Assembly: GCA_023424785.1 (NCBI GenBank)
Contig: JAFADP010000179.1
Coordinates: forward strand, 1-18,172
Reading direction: 5' to 3'
Length of the DNA stretch: 18,172 nucleotides
DNA from: Bacillota bacterium
GTDB lineage: Bacteria; Bacillota; Clostridia; Clostridiales; Clostridiaceae
The position numbers and the translations under genes are program-made. Positions within the stretch are counted from its first letter, which is position 1, and each line of letters starts with the position of its first letter. This document shows, piece by piece, positions 1 to 7,452 of the stretch. A model generated the notes under the pieces. The model saw only the letters and a list, made by a program, of their open reading frames with translations. It was not told where the DNA came from and did no database searches.

Positions 1-1066
1 TTTTACCCTTAGCACCAAAATACTCGTATATCTTTGCTGGAATCTGTTTAGAGTTTTTATTTCCAAATATTAATAACACTTCTGAATTTAACATATACTT
101 TAATGCCTCTTCAAAAGGAATTCTTGGCGATACCTTACTTACTTCTAATGACTCTAACTTTGATTTTGCTTCTGCATCATCGATATTTCCAAAGAATAAT
201 AAATTCATCTTTTTGTATAGCAATGGTTTTTCCTTAGAAATATCTTCTATTGCTTCTACAAAAGGTTTTATATCTCTTAACTTTGAGAATATTTCTCCTG
301 CGTAAATAATATTTATTTTATTCTCATCTATTAACTTAGGCTTATTTTCCTTAGATAGCTTTTTAAATAATTCTTCATCAAAACCTCTAGTAATTATAAA
401 AGTTTTATCTTTATTAATTCCATACGTTTCAATATAATCTTTTCTATTGGCTTCTGTTACAAAAATAAACTTATCAGCTATATCTACTATTTTCTTCTCC
501 ATAGAGCTTTCTATACTCTTTTTTAAGAAAAATGCCTTTTCTCTAGTAGAATCCTTAAGCCATGGATCGCTCCAATAAGTTATCCATGGTACATTAGGAT
601 TTTTCTTTTTTATGTAATAAGCACAAAGATGTGATGATGGCGGTTCATGCATTGAGAATATACAATCAAACTTTTCTTTTTTCATTAACTCATTTCCATA
701 TTCTCCTGCTTTTTTTGCCCAAGTTCTATACATATCTGGTATTACTAATGCATTCTTTACACTTCTTAAGAATTTAAGCTTTTTAGTATTTACACTCGAT
801 GGTGTTTTTTCTACTTCCTCTTTTCTCTTTCTAGGTACTAACTTATTAAATATTTTTCCTCCTTCAATAAGGTGTACTTTTATATTTTCATTTATCATAT
901 CTCTTAGAGAACTATCATAATAAATTGAGTCTTCTGGAAAGTCTACTGTTAATAAATGAACATCATTATTATTAATTTCACTAAGTTTATTTAAATATTG
1001 TAAGGTTTCTATGGCAGCTGAATTATTAATAAAAGGTGAATAACACGCTATAAATAAAATTTTCAT
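1..1066 (-). CDS. GT-B glycosyltransferase (GT4-like), 3' end cut by window edge
   Basis: An open frame runs from an ATG at 1066-1064 to the window edge with no stop, giving about 355 residues; the C-terminus is missing. It starts MKILFIACYSPF, a first Rossmann strand typical of GT-B enzymes. It continues with an acceptor-side half containing IFSMHEPPSSH and WITYWSDPW, then a second half starting INIIYAGEIFS, with LLFFGNIDDAEAK and finally QIPAKIYEYFGAKGK, which matches the nucleotide-sugar-binding end of GT4-type enzymes. It probably transfers a sugar to a lipid-linked or surface polysaccharide at the cytoplasmic membrane; donor and acceptor cannot be read. The SD (AGGAGA) overlaps the stop codon of the flippase gene upstream, with an 8-nt gap, so it is co-transcribed with the flippase, the GT26 enzyme and the TPR gene. 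The GT-B call is strong; the family number is an inference. Confidence 0.85.
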   Translation of the reverse strand, partial: MKILFIACYSPFINNSAAIETLQYLNKLSEINNNDVHLLTVDFPEDSIYYDSSLRDMINENIKVHLIEGGKIFNKLVPRKRKEEVEKTPSSVNTKKLKFLRSVKNALVIPDMYRTWAKKAGEYGNELMKKEKFDCIFSMHEPPSSHLCAYYIKKKNPNVPWITYWSDPWLKDSTREKAFFLKKSIESSMEKKIVDIADKFIFVTEANRKDYIETYGINKDKTFIITRGFDEELFKKLSKENKPKLIDENKINIIYAGEIFSKLRDIKPFVEAIEDISKEKPLLYKKMNLLFFGNIDDAEAKSKLESLEVSKVSPRIPFEEALKYMLNSEVLLIFGNKNSKQIPAKIYEYFGAKGK

Positions 1067-1074
1067 ATCTTCTC

Positions 1075-2601
1075 CTATTTAATTTCTTTTTTCTTAATTA
1101 AACAAATTATTTCTTTTAACTCTTCTACTTTTAATAATATCATTGAAGCAAAATATACTAATACTCCTATGGAAACTCCTATAATTAAATTTAAAATCAT
1201 AGAAGTTGAATTTATTAAATTCTTTATAAACACAATTGAAAAAGTCATAACAGCAGTAGAAATAATAATTTTTAGTAACTTAGTTAACAGAGGTGTAAAC
1301 TCAAAATCTCCAATAAGTTTTATTATGCTTCTAAAAAGTAATAAGGATGTTACCATCATTGCAATAGATGATGATAATGAAATACCTAAAACACCAAATT
1401 TTCTAGATAGAAGTATACTTAAAACTATATTTATTATAACTCCTATAATTCCATTTTGGGCTGTAATTTTAGTTTTTCCCATGGAGAATAAAGTTGAATT
1501 TAATATATCTCTAACACCTGTAAAGAATATCCCTACAGCATATCCTGTTAATGCTAAAACAGCAAGCTTTACTGCTTCATCTCCATAATTACCTCTTTTA
1601 TATACTATTGTTATTATCTCTTCCCTAAATATTATTGTTCCAATACTAATTGGTATAAGAAGAATAGCTAAAAACAAAATAGATTTTGATAATACTTCTA
1701 AAAACTCTTTATTTTTACCTTCATTTCTTCTATTAGCTAGTATAGGATAAGCTACTGTTGATATAGATGTTGTGATAATGGTATTTATAAATACTATTAA
1801 AAGTTGAGCATTATCTAATGTAGTTATAGCACCAACTTGTAATGAAGAAGCTATTCTTTTATCTACTATCATATTTAATGAATTAGCTCCTGCTCCTATT
1901 AAAACTGGTCCTATTAAAATAAGTATATTTCTTACACCTTCATCTTTTATATTAATAAAAGGCTTATAAATATATTTATGCTTCATTAAAGATGGTACTT
2001 GAACTACTACTCTTAAAAAGTTTCCTACAACATTAGCTACTGTTAATCCATAAATATTATAATCCTTAAATAAAAGTAAATATATTATAATAGGTAAGTT
2101 AAAAAACAATCCTAAAATAGATGGAACAATAAAATCTTCATGTACCTGAAGCAATGCAGTAAAACATGCATTTATAGTTAAAAACAATAAATTAAACAAA
2201 CTTATTCTTGCAAGGTTTGATGCAAGTTCTAATCCTTCATCACTTAATCCACTTGCTAAAAGCTTTACTATTTCATCTGGGAAAAAGCTAGCTATTATAA
2301 ATATAATTATAGAAATTATAGATAATATACTTATAATATTGCTAGCAAACTTATGCATTTCATCTTCTCCACGCTTTATCTTTACCTTGCTTAACATTGG
2401 TAAAAATGAAGTAGAAATAGCAAGACCTACTATAGCAAATATTGTATCAGGAATAGATGCTGCTATTTTATAAGCATCTGTATATACAGATGCTCCAAAA
2501 TTATTTGCAATAAGTATGTCTCTAAAAAATCCTATAAATCTACTTATAACAGTCATTAACATTACAATTAAAGTAGATTTAAACAAGCCACCCTTTTTCA
2601 T
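1075..2601 (-). CDS. murJ: MurJ/MviN-family lipid II (or polymer-lipid) flippase
   Basis: A 508-residue polytopic membrane protein of the MOP superfamily, MviN/MurJ family, with about 14 hydrophobic segments and the usual family length. The N-terminus (VISRFIGFFRDILIANNFGAS) carries R21 and R27 at positions matching the cavity arginines needed in MurJ proteins. It is followed by the typical DAYKIAASIPDTIFAIVGLAISTSFLP segment region. MurJ moves lipid II across the cytoplasmic membrane for peptidoglycan synthesis. In clostridia extra paralogues sit in polysaccharide clusters, and this one lies between a GT26 and a GT-B glycosyltransferase, so it may instead flip a wall-polymer lipid intermediate. 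ATG at 2601-2599 with SD GGAG; 9 nt after the upstream gene's stop. Family assignment is firm; substrate is open. Confidence 0.9.
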   Translation of the reverse strand: MKKGGLFKSTLIVMLMTVISRFIGFFRDILIANNFGASVYTDAYKIAASIPDTIFAIVGLAISTSFLPMLSKVKIKRGEDEMHKFASNIISILSIISIIIFIIASFFPDEIVKLLASGLSDEGLELASNLARISLFNLLFLTINACFTALLQVHEDFIVPSILGLFFNLPIIIYLLLFKDYNIYGLTVANVVGNFLRVVVQVPSLMKHKYIYKPFINIKDEGVRNILILIGPVLIGAGANSLNMIVDKRIASSLQVGAITTLDNAQLLIVFINTIITTSISTVAYPILANRRNEGKNKEFLEVLSKSILFLAILLIPISIGTIIFREEIITIVYKRGNYGDEAVKLAVLALTGYAVGIFFTGVRDILNSTLFSMGKTKITAQNGIIGVIINIVLSILLSRKFGVLGISLSSSIAMMVTSLLLFRSIIKLIGDFEFTPLLTKLLKIIISTAVMTFSIVFIKNLINSTSMILNLIIGVSIGVLVYFASMILLKVEELKEIICLIKKKEIK

Positions 2602-2610
2602 ATTATCTCC

Positions 2611-3318
2611 TTAACTCTCTCTCTTTACCTTCCATAAAAATTTAGGTATAACTCCTAATCTCTTTATTCTCCAAGGTTCTTTTCCTACTCTATAAAGCCA
2701 TTCTAAGCCTAAATTTAACATCCACTTAGGTGCTCTATTTACCTTACCAGCAAATACATCAAAACTTCCACCTACAGGCATATAAAATTTACAACCTAAT
2801 TCTTCTCTATAATTTACTATGAAGTTCTCTTGTCTTGGACAACCCATAGCAATAAATATTCCCCATGGACTACACTCTTTTATATCATCTACTATATCTT
2901 TACAATTATCTAATTGAAAGAAACCATTATGACTTCCTACAATCTTTATATTAGGAAAACTTTTTTTAATATTCTCTATACAAAGTTCTAATACATCTTG
3001 AGATGCACCTAGAAGATATATTCCTTTGCCTTCTTTTTCACATTTTTCTAAAATAGCTCTCATAACTTCTATTCCTGCTATTTTTTCTTCAACTGGATTT
3101 TTAACCATCTTAGATGCTATAACAGTTCCTATACCATCAGGAATAATAATAGAATCTTTATCATTAAATAATTTATTTAAACTTTCACTTTCTAGTCCAT
3201 TGTATAAGACTTCTGGATTTCCTGAAATTATAATACTATTTTCTCTACTATCTATTTCTTTTAAGAATTCTTCTTTACTTTGATTAAATATCTTATATCC
3301 TAAAATCTCAGTATACAT
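2611..3318 (-). CDS. tagA: WecG/TagA/CpsF family (GT26) glycosyltransferase
   Basis: A 235-residue protein matching the GT26 family in length and motifs: SGNPEVLYNG (residues 32-41), PDGIGTVIAS with D61 as the presumed catalytic acid/base (60-69), EKIAGIEVM (78-86), GIYLLGAS (99-106), FIAMGCPRQE (155-164) and the C-terminal GGSFDVFAGKVNRAPKWM and GLEWLYRVGKEPWRIKRL region. TagA enzymes transfer ManNAc from UDP-ManNAc to undecaprenyl-PP-GlcNAc, the linkage-unit step of wall teichoic acid; WecG and CpsF relatives use other sugars. The basic C-terminal tail is the part that brings TagA to the membrane. Start ATG 3318 with SD AGGAGAG. It lies 9 nt after the TPR gene's stop and 9 nt before the flippase start. 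The family is certain; the exact sugar and the symbol are inferred. Confidence 0.9.
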   Translation of the reverse strand: MYTEILGYKIFNQSKEEFLKEIDSRENSIIISGNPEVLYNGLESESLNKLFNDKDSIIIPDGIGTVIASKMVKNPVEEKIAGIEVMRAILEKCEKEGKGIYLLGASQDVLELCIENIKKSFPNIKIVGSHNGFFQLDNCKDIVDDIKECSPWGIFIAMGCPRQENFIVNYREELGCKFYMPVGGSFDVFAGKVNRAPKWMLNLGLEWLYRVGKEPWRIKRLGVIPKFLWKVKRES

Positions 3319-3327
3319 TATACTCTC

Positions 3328-4419
3328 CTACTTTTTCTTTAATATAACCTCTAGCTGTTTTACTATTTCATCCTCAGGATTTATTTTCTTTGCTACTTCA
3401 AACTTCTCTTTAGCCTTATCTACTTCCCCTAAATTTAAATAGCACATTACAATATTAGTTCCAATTTCAACATCCTGTGAAGCCTCAAATGCTTTTTCAA
3501 AGTATCTTAATGCCTCTTCAAAATCTCCTAGACATGCATAGTTTATTCCTATTTCTGTTACAACTTCAAGCATACCTGATTCTAAGGCTAAACTTTCATT
3601 TAAATAATAAATTGCTTTATTATAATTCTCTAACTTTCTATAAGCCACTCCTAAATAATAGTAAATTAATGGGTTTTTATCGAAGGTTTCTTTTAATTCT
3701 AAGAATAGCTTAATGGCTTCCTTAGGATTTGTATCTAATGCTTCTACAGCCTTTTCATAAGATTCTATATTATCTATATCATCCATTAAAGTCTTAATAT
3801 CTTGTGTTATTTCTCCACCTTTATTTATATATTCATTAATCTCAACTTTGGCACCTAAGAAATCCTCTTTTTCTCTTAATATTATTGCCTTATATAAGTA
3901 AGGTTCTGGCATATTAGAAAATTCTTTTTTAGCTCTATCAATATCATTTAAAAATATCTCATTAAAACCTTTATCTCTTTCTCTAATTCCTTCACCAACT
4001 AATAACAACTTCTTGAAATATTCTTCATCTTCAGTACATAAATACATTCCTTTTAAAAGTAAATACGCTTCTTGTAAATTATTTTCTTTAACTCTATCTG
4101 CAACTAAAGATTTTCCACAGTCTTCACTATCAAGTAAATTGTTAAATATAATAATATAGTCATCTTTAAATCTTAGGTTTTCATCTGCTCCTATAGAAAG
4201 CAGCATACCTTCTATAAAATAATATATTGGCAAATTATTAATTTTTATTTCATTACCAACATTACTTGTTATGTATTTTGAACTAATAGGAATATATACA
4301 TCCTTATTTTTCAATTTAACTTCTTCTGGAATAGACATGCTCTTTTTAAAGGCATCCCATTTTATTTCTAAGAATAATAAACTATTTAATTTTTCATTAA
4401 AAACGTTCTTATAATCCAT
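3328..4419 (-). CDS. TPR-repeat protein, first gene of the wall-polymer operon
   Basis: A 363-residue predicted cytoplasmic protein with no signal peptide or membrane segment. The C-terminal part has at least three clear tetratricopeptide units: NPLIYYYLGVAYRKLENYNKAIYYLNESLALES, MLEVVTEIGINYACLGDFEEALRYFEKAF and VEIGTNIVMCYLNLGEVDKAKEKFEVA (consecutive in the last 120 residues or so). Weaker TPR-like helices appear earlier (around PEPYLYKAIILREKEDFLGAKVEINEYI). The N-terminal 110 residues are not recognised. TPR proteins are scaffolds, so here it may organise or regulate the glycosyltransferases encoded directly downstream; this rests on context only. ATG at 4419 preceded by AGGTGG. It follows a promoter-like -10 box and the upstream phosphohexomutase terminator, so it is probably the first gene of the operon. 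Confidence 0.8.
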   Translation of the reverse strand: MDYKNVFNEKLNSLLFLEIKWDAFKKSMSIPEEVKLKNKDVYIPISSKYITSNVGNEIKINNLPIYYFIEGMLLSIGADENLRFKDDYIIIFNNLLDSEDCGKSLVADRVKENNLQEAYLLLKGMYLCTEDEEYFKKLLLVGEGIRERDKGFNEIFLNDIDRAKKEFSNMPEPYLYKAIILREKEDFLGAKVEINEYINKGGEITQDIKTLMDDIDNIESYEKAVEALDTNPKEAIKLFLELKETFDKNPLIYYYLGVAYRKLENYNKAIYYLNESLALESGMLEVVTEIGINYACLGDFEEALRYFEKAFEASQDVEIGTNIVMCYLNLGEVDKAKEKFEVAKKINPEDEIVKQLEVILKKK

Positions 4420-4453
4420 TCTTACACCACCTAATTTATAAAATCTTCTATTA

Positions 4454-4459
4454 ATTATA
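4454..4459 (-). promoter_or_regulatory. -10 box for the TPR/GT26/flippase/GT operon
   Basis: On the minus strand a perfect TATAAT hexamer lies about 35 nt before the TPR start codon, downstream of the phosphohexomutase terminator. No convincing -35 is present at 17 nt (TAGCAT is the hexamer there). The -10 assignment is reasonable and the rest is uncertain. Confidence 0.5.
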
Positions 4460-4498
4460 CCCTATAAAAAGTGGTAATGCTACTTTTACATAAATGAA

Positions 4499-4526
4499 AA
4501 GGGTCTCCTAATTATAGAAGACCCTT
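4499..4526 (-). terminator. Rho-independent terminator after the phosphohexomutase gene
   Basis: Perfect 8-bp arms AAGGGTCT / AGACCCTT with a 12-nt loop, followed on the minus strand by TTTTCATTT. It lies 10 nt beyond the phosphohexomutase stop codon and separates that gene from the downstream wall-polymer operon. Confidence 0.8.
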
Positions 4527-4536
4527 ATTAATAAAA

Positions 4537-6261
4537 TTATTTTAATTTTTCATTTATTATAGCCATTATAGCATCTTTAAATCTTGCTGATTCTTCATCT
4601 GCATTCTTAAGGTTAGTTCCTCTTACAGCTAGATATACCTTCATTTTTGGTTCTGTTCCTGAAGGTCTAACTACGAATGATGAGTTATCTTCAAGTATAA
4701 ATTTTAGTACATTTGATTTTGGTAAGTTTATTTCTTTCTTAGTTCCAGATACTACATCTTCTTCTACGCTTAACTTATAGTCGTATCTAGTTACAATCTT
4801 AACACCATCAACTACATCTAATGGTGAGTTTCTTAAGGCATCTATACAAGAAGCTATCTTTTCTTGACCTTCCTTACCTTGTAATTCTATAGATATTAAT
4901 TCTTCTTTAAAGAATCCTATCTTTTCATAAAGATTAATTAATGCTTCATATAAAGACATTCCTTTTTCCTTATAATATAAAGTCATTTCTGCTATAAGCA
5001 TAGAAGCTATAACAGCATCCTTATCTCTTACAAAGTCTCCTGCTAAGTAGCCATAGCTTTCTTCAAATCCAAATAAATAAGTCTTGTCCTTATTCACTTC
5101 GAATTCACGTATTTTTTCTCCTATATATTTGAAACCAGTTAATACATCCATGATTTCAACACCGTACATTTCTGCTATCTTTCTAGCACCTTCTGTAGTA
5201 ACTATAGTTTTTATAATTACTCCGTTTGAAGGTAACTTTCCTGTTTCTTTCATAGCACTTAATACATAGTCAGTTAATAATAAGCCTGTTTGGTTTCCTG
5301 TAAGAACTTTATATTCTCCACCAGCATTAACAACTACACCAATTCTATCACAGTCTGGATCAGTACCAAATATTATATCTGGATTTTCTGTTTTAGCCAT
5401 TTCTAATGCAAGTTCGAAAACTTGTGCCATTTCTGGGTTTGGATAAGGAGCTGTTGGGAAATCTCCATTTGGAGCTTCTTGTTCCTTAACAACTTTTACA
5501 TTTTCATATCCTAATTCTTTAAGAACTCTTCTTACTGGTACATTTCCACTTCCGTGAATTGGAGTATATATTATCTTAAGATCTTTAGCTTTTTCTTCTA
5601 CTAATTCTTTTCTTATAGTTAAAGACTTAACTTTTTCTATATAAACCTTATCAACTTCTTCTCCAACTATCTTTAATAATCCTGAAGATAATGCCTCTTC
5701 TTCAGATATTGTTTTTATCATGCTGAAATCAGTAATTGAATTTACACATTTAATCACTTGGTTTGCCTTATTATCAGTTAATTGACATCCAAATTCATCA
5801 TATGCCTTATACCCATTATATATCTTAGGATTATGTGAAGCAGTAATAACTACACCACCTTGACAGCTTAACTCTCTAACTGCAAATGATAAAACTGGTG
5901 TTGGTCTTAAGCTTTCAAAAAGATTTACCTTAATTCCATTTGCACATAATGTTAAAGCTGTTGCCTTTGCAAATACATCAGACATATTTCTTGAATCATA
6001 TGCTACTGCAACTGATGGATTTTCAAAATTCTCATTTAAATAATCTGCAAATCCTTGTGTTGCTTGAGATACAGTATATATATTCATTCTATTACTTCCT
6101 GCACCTATTACCCCTCTTAGTCCACCTGTTCCAAACTCAAGATCTTTATAAAATCTGTCTTCGATCTCTTTTTCATCCTTTATTGCTCTTAATTCATTCT
6201 TAATATCTTCATTAATTATTGAAGATTCAAGCCATGATTGATACTTTTCCTTGTATGACAT
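4537..6261 (-). CDS. pgcA: Alpha-phosphoglucomutase/phosphomannomutase
   Basis: A 574-residue member of the alpha-D-phosphohexomutase family, the length of the Bacillus PgcA type. All four family signatures are present: the phosphoserine loop TASHNP with S142, the Mg-binding loop DPDCDR (301-306), the sugar-binding loop GFEESYG (398-404) and the phosphate-binding loop RPSGTEPK (532-539). It interconverts hexose-6-phosphate and hexose-1-phosphate through a bis-phosphate intermediate, feeding nucleotide-sugar synthesis, for example UDP-glucose for surface polymers. Glucose is the likely substrate but mannose cannot be excluded from sequence. ATG at 6261 with a strong SD (AGGAGGG). Monocistronic: terminator downstream at 4499-4526 and a separate unit upstream. 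Adjacency to the wall-polymer operon fits its metabolic role. Confidence 0.93.
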   Translation of the reverse strand: MSYKEKYQSWLESSIINEDIKNELRAIKDEKEIEDRFYKDLEFGTGGLRGVIGAGSNRMNIYTVSQATQGFADYLNENFENPSVAVAYDSRNMSDVFAKATALTLCANGIKVNLFESLRPTPVLSFAVRELSCQGGVVITASHNPKIYNGYKAYDEFGCQLTDNKANQVIKCVNSITDFSMIKTISEEEALSSGLLKIVGEEVDKVYIEKVKSLTIRKELVEEKAKDLKIIYTPIHGSGNVPVRRVLKELGYENVKVVKEQEAPNGDFPTAPYPNPEMAQVFELALEMAKTENPDIIFGTDPDCDRIGVVVNAGGEYKVLTGNQTGLLLTDYVLSAMKETGKLPSNGVIIKTIVTTEGARKIAEMYGVEIMDVLTGFKYIGEKIREFEVNKDKTYLFGFEESYGYLAGDFVRDKDAVIASMLIAEMTLYYKEKGMSLYEALINLYEKIGFFKEELISIELQGKEGQEKIASCIDALRNSPLDVVDGVKIVTRYDYKLSVEEDVVSGTKKEINLPKSNVLKFILEDNSSFVVRPSGTEPKMKVYLAVRGTNLKNADEESARFKDAIMAIINEKLK

Positions 6262-6305
6262 AAATACCCTCCTAAAAAAAACATATAATCTTATTATGAA
6301 ATATC

Positions 6306-6320
6306 ATTGTAATTTACAAT
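6306..6320. promoter_or_regulatory. 15-bp palindrome upstream of the phosphohexomutase gene
   Basis: A perfect hyphenated inverted repeat, ATTGTAA-T-TTACAAT, lies 45-60 nt before the phosphohexomutase start codon. A TATAAT-like -10 on the minus strand is also present further up (6342-6347), with no good -35. The palindrome could be an operator, but in AT-rich DNA it may be chance. Confidence 0.3.
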
Positions 6321-6403
6321 AATATTATGTCATTATTTATAATTATACATCATTTTACTATTAAAAACCACTTATTAAACGTTATATATCATTTTTTTAT
6401 GTT

Positions 6404-7327
6404 TTATTGCTTTTTACTATTTTTAATTACATTATATACTATAAAAATTATAAGAACTAAGGTTACAGCAAGTCCTCCCTCCATTCCAAAGCTCCCGCCA
6501 TTAATTAATGATCCATTCTCTAATGCAGTAAATGATAATATAGAATTATTTGTATTTATTCCACTTACCTCAAACCCATAAAAGTTTCCTTGCAAAAAGT
6601 TCCATATAGAATGTATTGCACATGCTCCCCATATATTATTTGTTCTTAATACATAAATTGATGCAAATACTCCAAATAGTATTATATTTATAATGGCTAA
6701 TAAAGTAATTCCTGGATTTAATAAATGCAATAATGAAAACATTACTGAATTTATAATTATTGCTATAATTAATGATGTCCTATTAGATAAAGATATCATA
6801 AAATATCCTCTAAATATCACTTCTTCACTCATTCCTTGTATAAGAAATCCTCCAAGAAATATAAATATAAGATTAAAATTAACACTACTGTTAAAGCCAT
6901 TAAAATCTAAGCTACCTGTTATATAAGCTATTATTACAGCTGAAGAAAACATTAAAAATCCTATACCAAGCCCCTTGAGATATTCTAATAAAGCCTTATC
7001 TTTAGTAAATCCCATAGAATATAAAGAACGTCTCTCCACAAATCTACAATATATCAATATAACTACTGTTGCTAATCCAGTACAATATAATGATGATATA
7101 ATAACATCTTGTGGAGTATTTGTGGTAAATTCCATTATTTTATTTAAGTCAATAATATCTTCTTCAAATATTTTTTTTGTTAATTGAATTGCAGGAATTA
7201 TAGCTGCTAATATCTGAGATATAATAAAAACTAAAAGAAATAGTAAAACTTGAACAACTGCATTTGGCTTAAATTTTGCTTTTTCTGCTTCTTGCATAAT
7301 TAATGCTTTTTCTTTAAATCCCCTCAT
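6404..7327 (-). CDS. CPBP (CAAX/bacteriocin-processing, Abi) family membrane protease
   Basis: A 307-residue polytopic membrane protein with about eight hydrophobic segments. The CPBP (PF02517) motifs are intact: motif 1 SEEVIFRGY with E168, E169 and R173, motif 2 FSLLHLLNPG with H201, and motif 3 HSIWNF with H239. These residues form the glutamate/histidine catalytic centre of the Rce1-like intramembrane proteases. The N-terminal 20 residues are charged and cytoplasmic. In Firmicutes such proteins process or confer immunity to peptides, but most solitary copies have no known substrate, and no bacteriocin-like small gene lies nearby. ATG at 7327 with SD AGAGGTG. It is probably a single-gene unit, since the neighbouring lysA operon ends in its own terminator. 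Family call firm; substrate unknown. Confidence 0.88.
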   Translation of the reverse strand: MRGFKEKALIMQEAEKAKFKPNAVVQVLLFLLVFIISQILAAIIPAIQLTKKIFEEDIIDLNKIMEFTTNTPQDVIISSLYCTGLATVVILIYCRFVERRSLYSMGFTKDKALLEYLKGLGIGFLMFSSAVIIAYITGSLDFNGFNSSVNFNLIFIFLGGFLIQGMSEEVIFRGYFMISLSNRTSLIIAIIINSVMFSLLHLLNPGITLLAIINIILFGVFASIYVLRTNNIWGACAIHSIWNFLQGNFYGFEVSGINTNNSILSFTALENGSLINGGSFGMEGGLAVTLVLIIFIVYNVIKNSKKQ

Positions 7328-7356
7328 TTTTTCACCTCTTATATTTCATTAGCTTT

Positions 7357-7362
7357 ATTCTA
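7357..7362 (-). promoter_or_regulatory. Possible extended -10 for the CPBP gene
   Basis: On the minus strand TGaTAGAAT (extended -10 TGn plus 5/6 hexamer) lies about 30 nt before the start codon. No -35 is recognisable at the correct distance, so this is weak support. Confidence 0.35.
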
Positions 7363-7428
7363 TCACAACTTATAGCAACATTGTTTCTAAATATCTCTAT
7401 ATTATTTAATTTTGTAAATAATTATAAT

Positions 7429-7448
7429 AAAAAAAGGCCACAAGGCCT
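7429..7448 (-). terminator. Terminator of the TrmB-lysA operon
   Basis: On the minus strand AGGCC-TTGT-GGCCT is followed directly by a run of seven T. The stem is short but GC-rich with a tetranucleotide loop, and it begins 4 nt after the lysA stop codon. Confidence 0.8.
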
Positions 7449-7452
7449 CCTT

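Noticed and set aside
1169..1588. 139-residue open frame antisense to the flippase gene
   Set aside because: It lies wholly inside the MurJ coding region, with no SD and a composition that mirrors the membrane-protein codons on the other strand.
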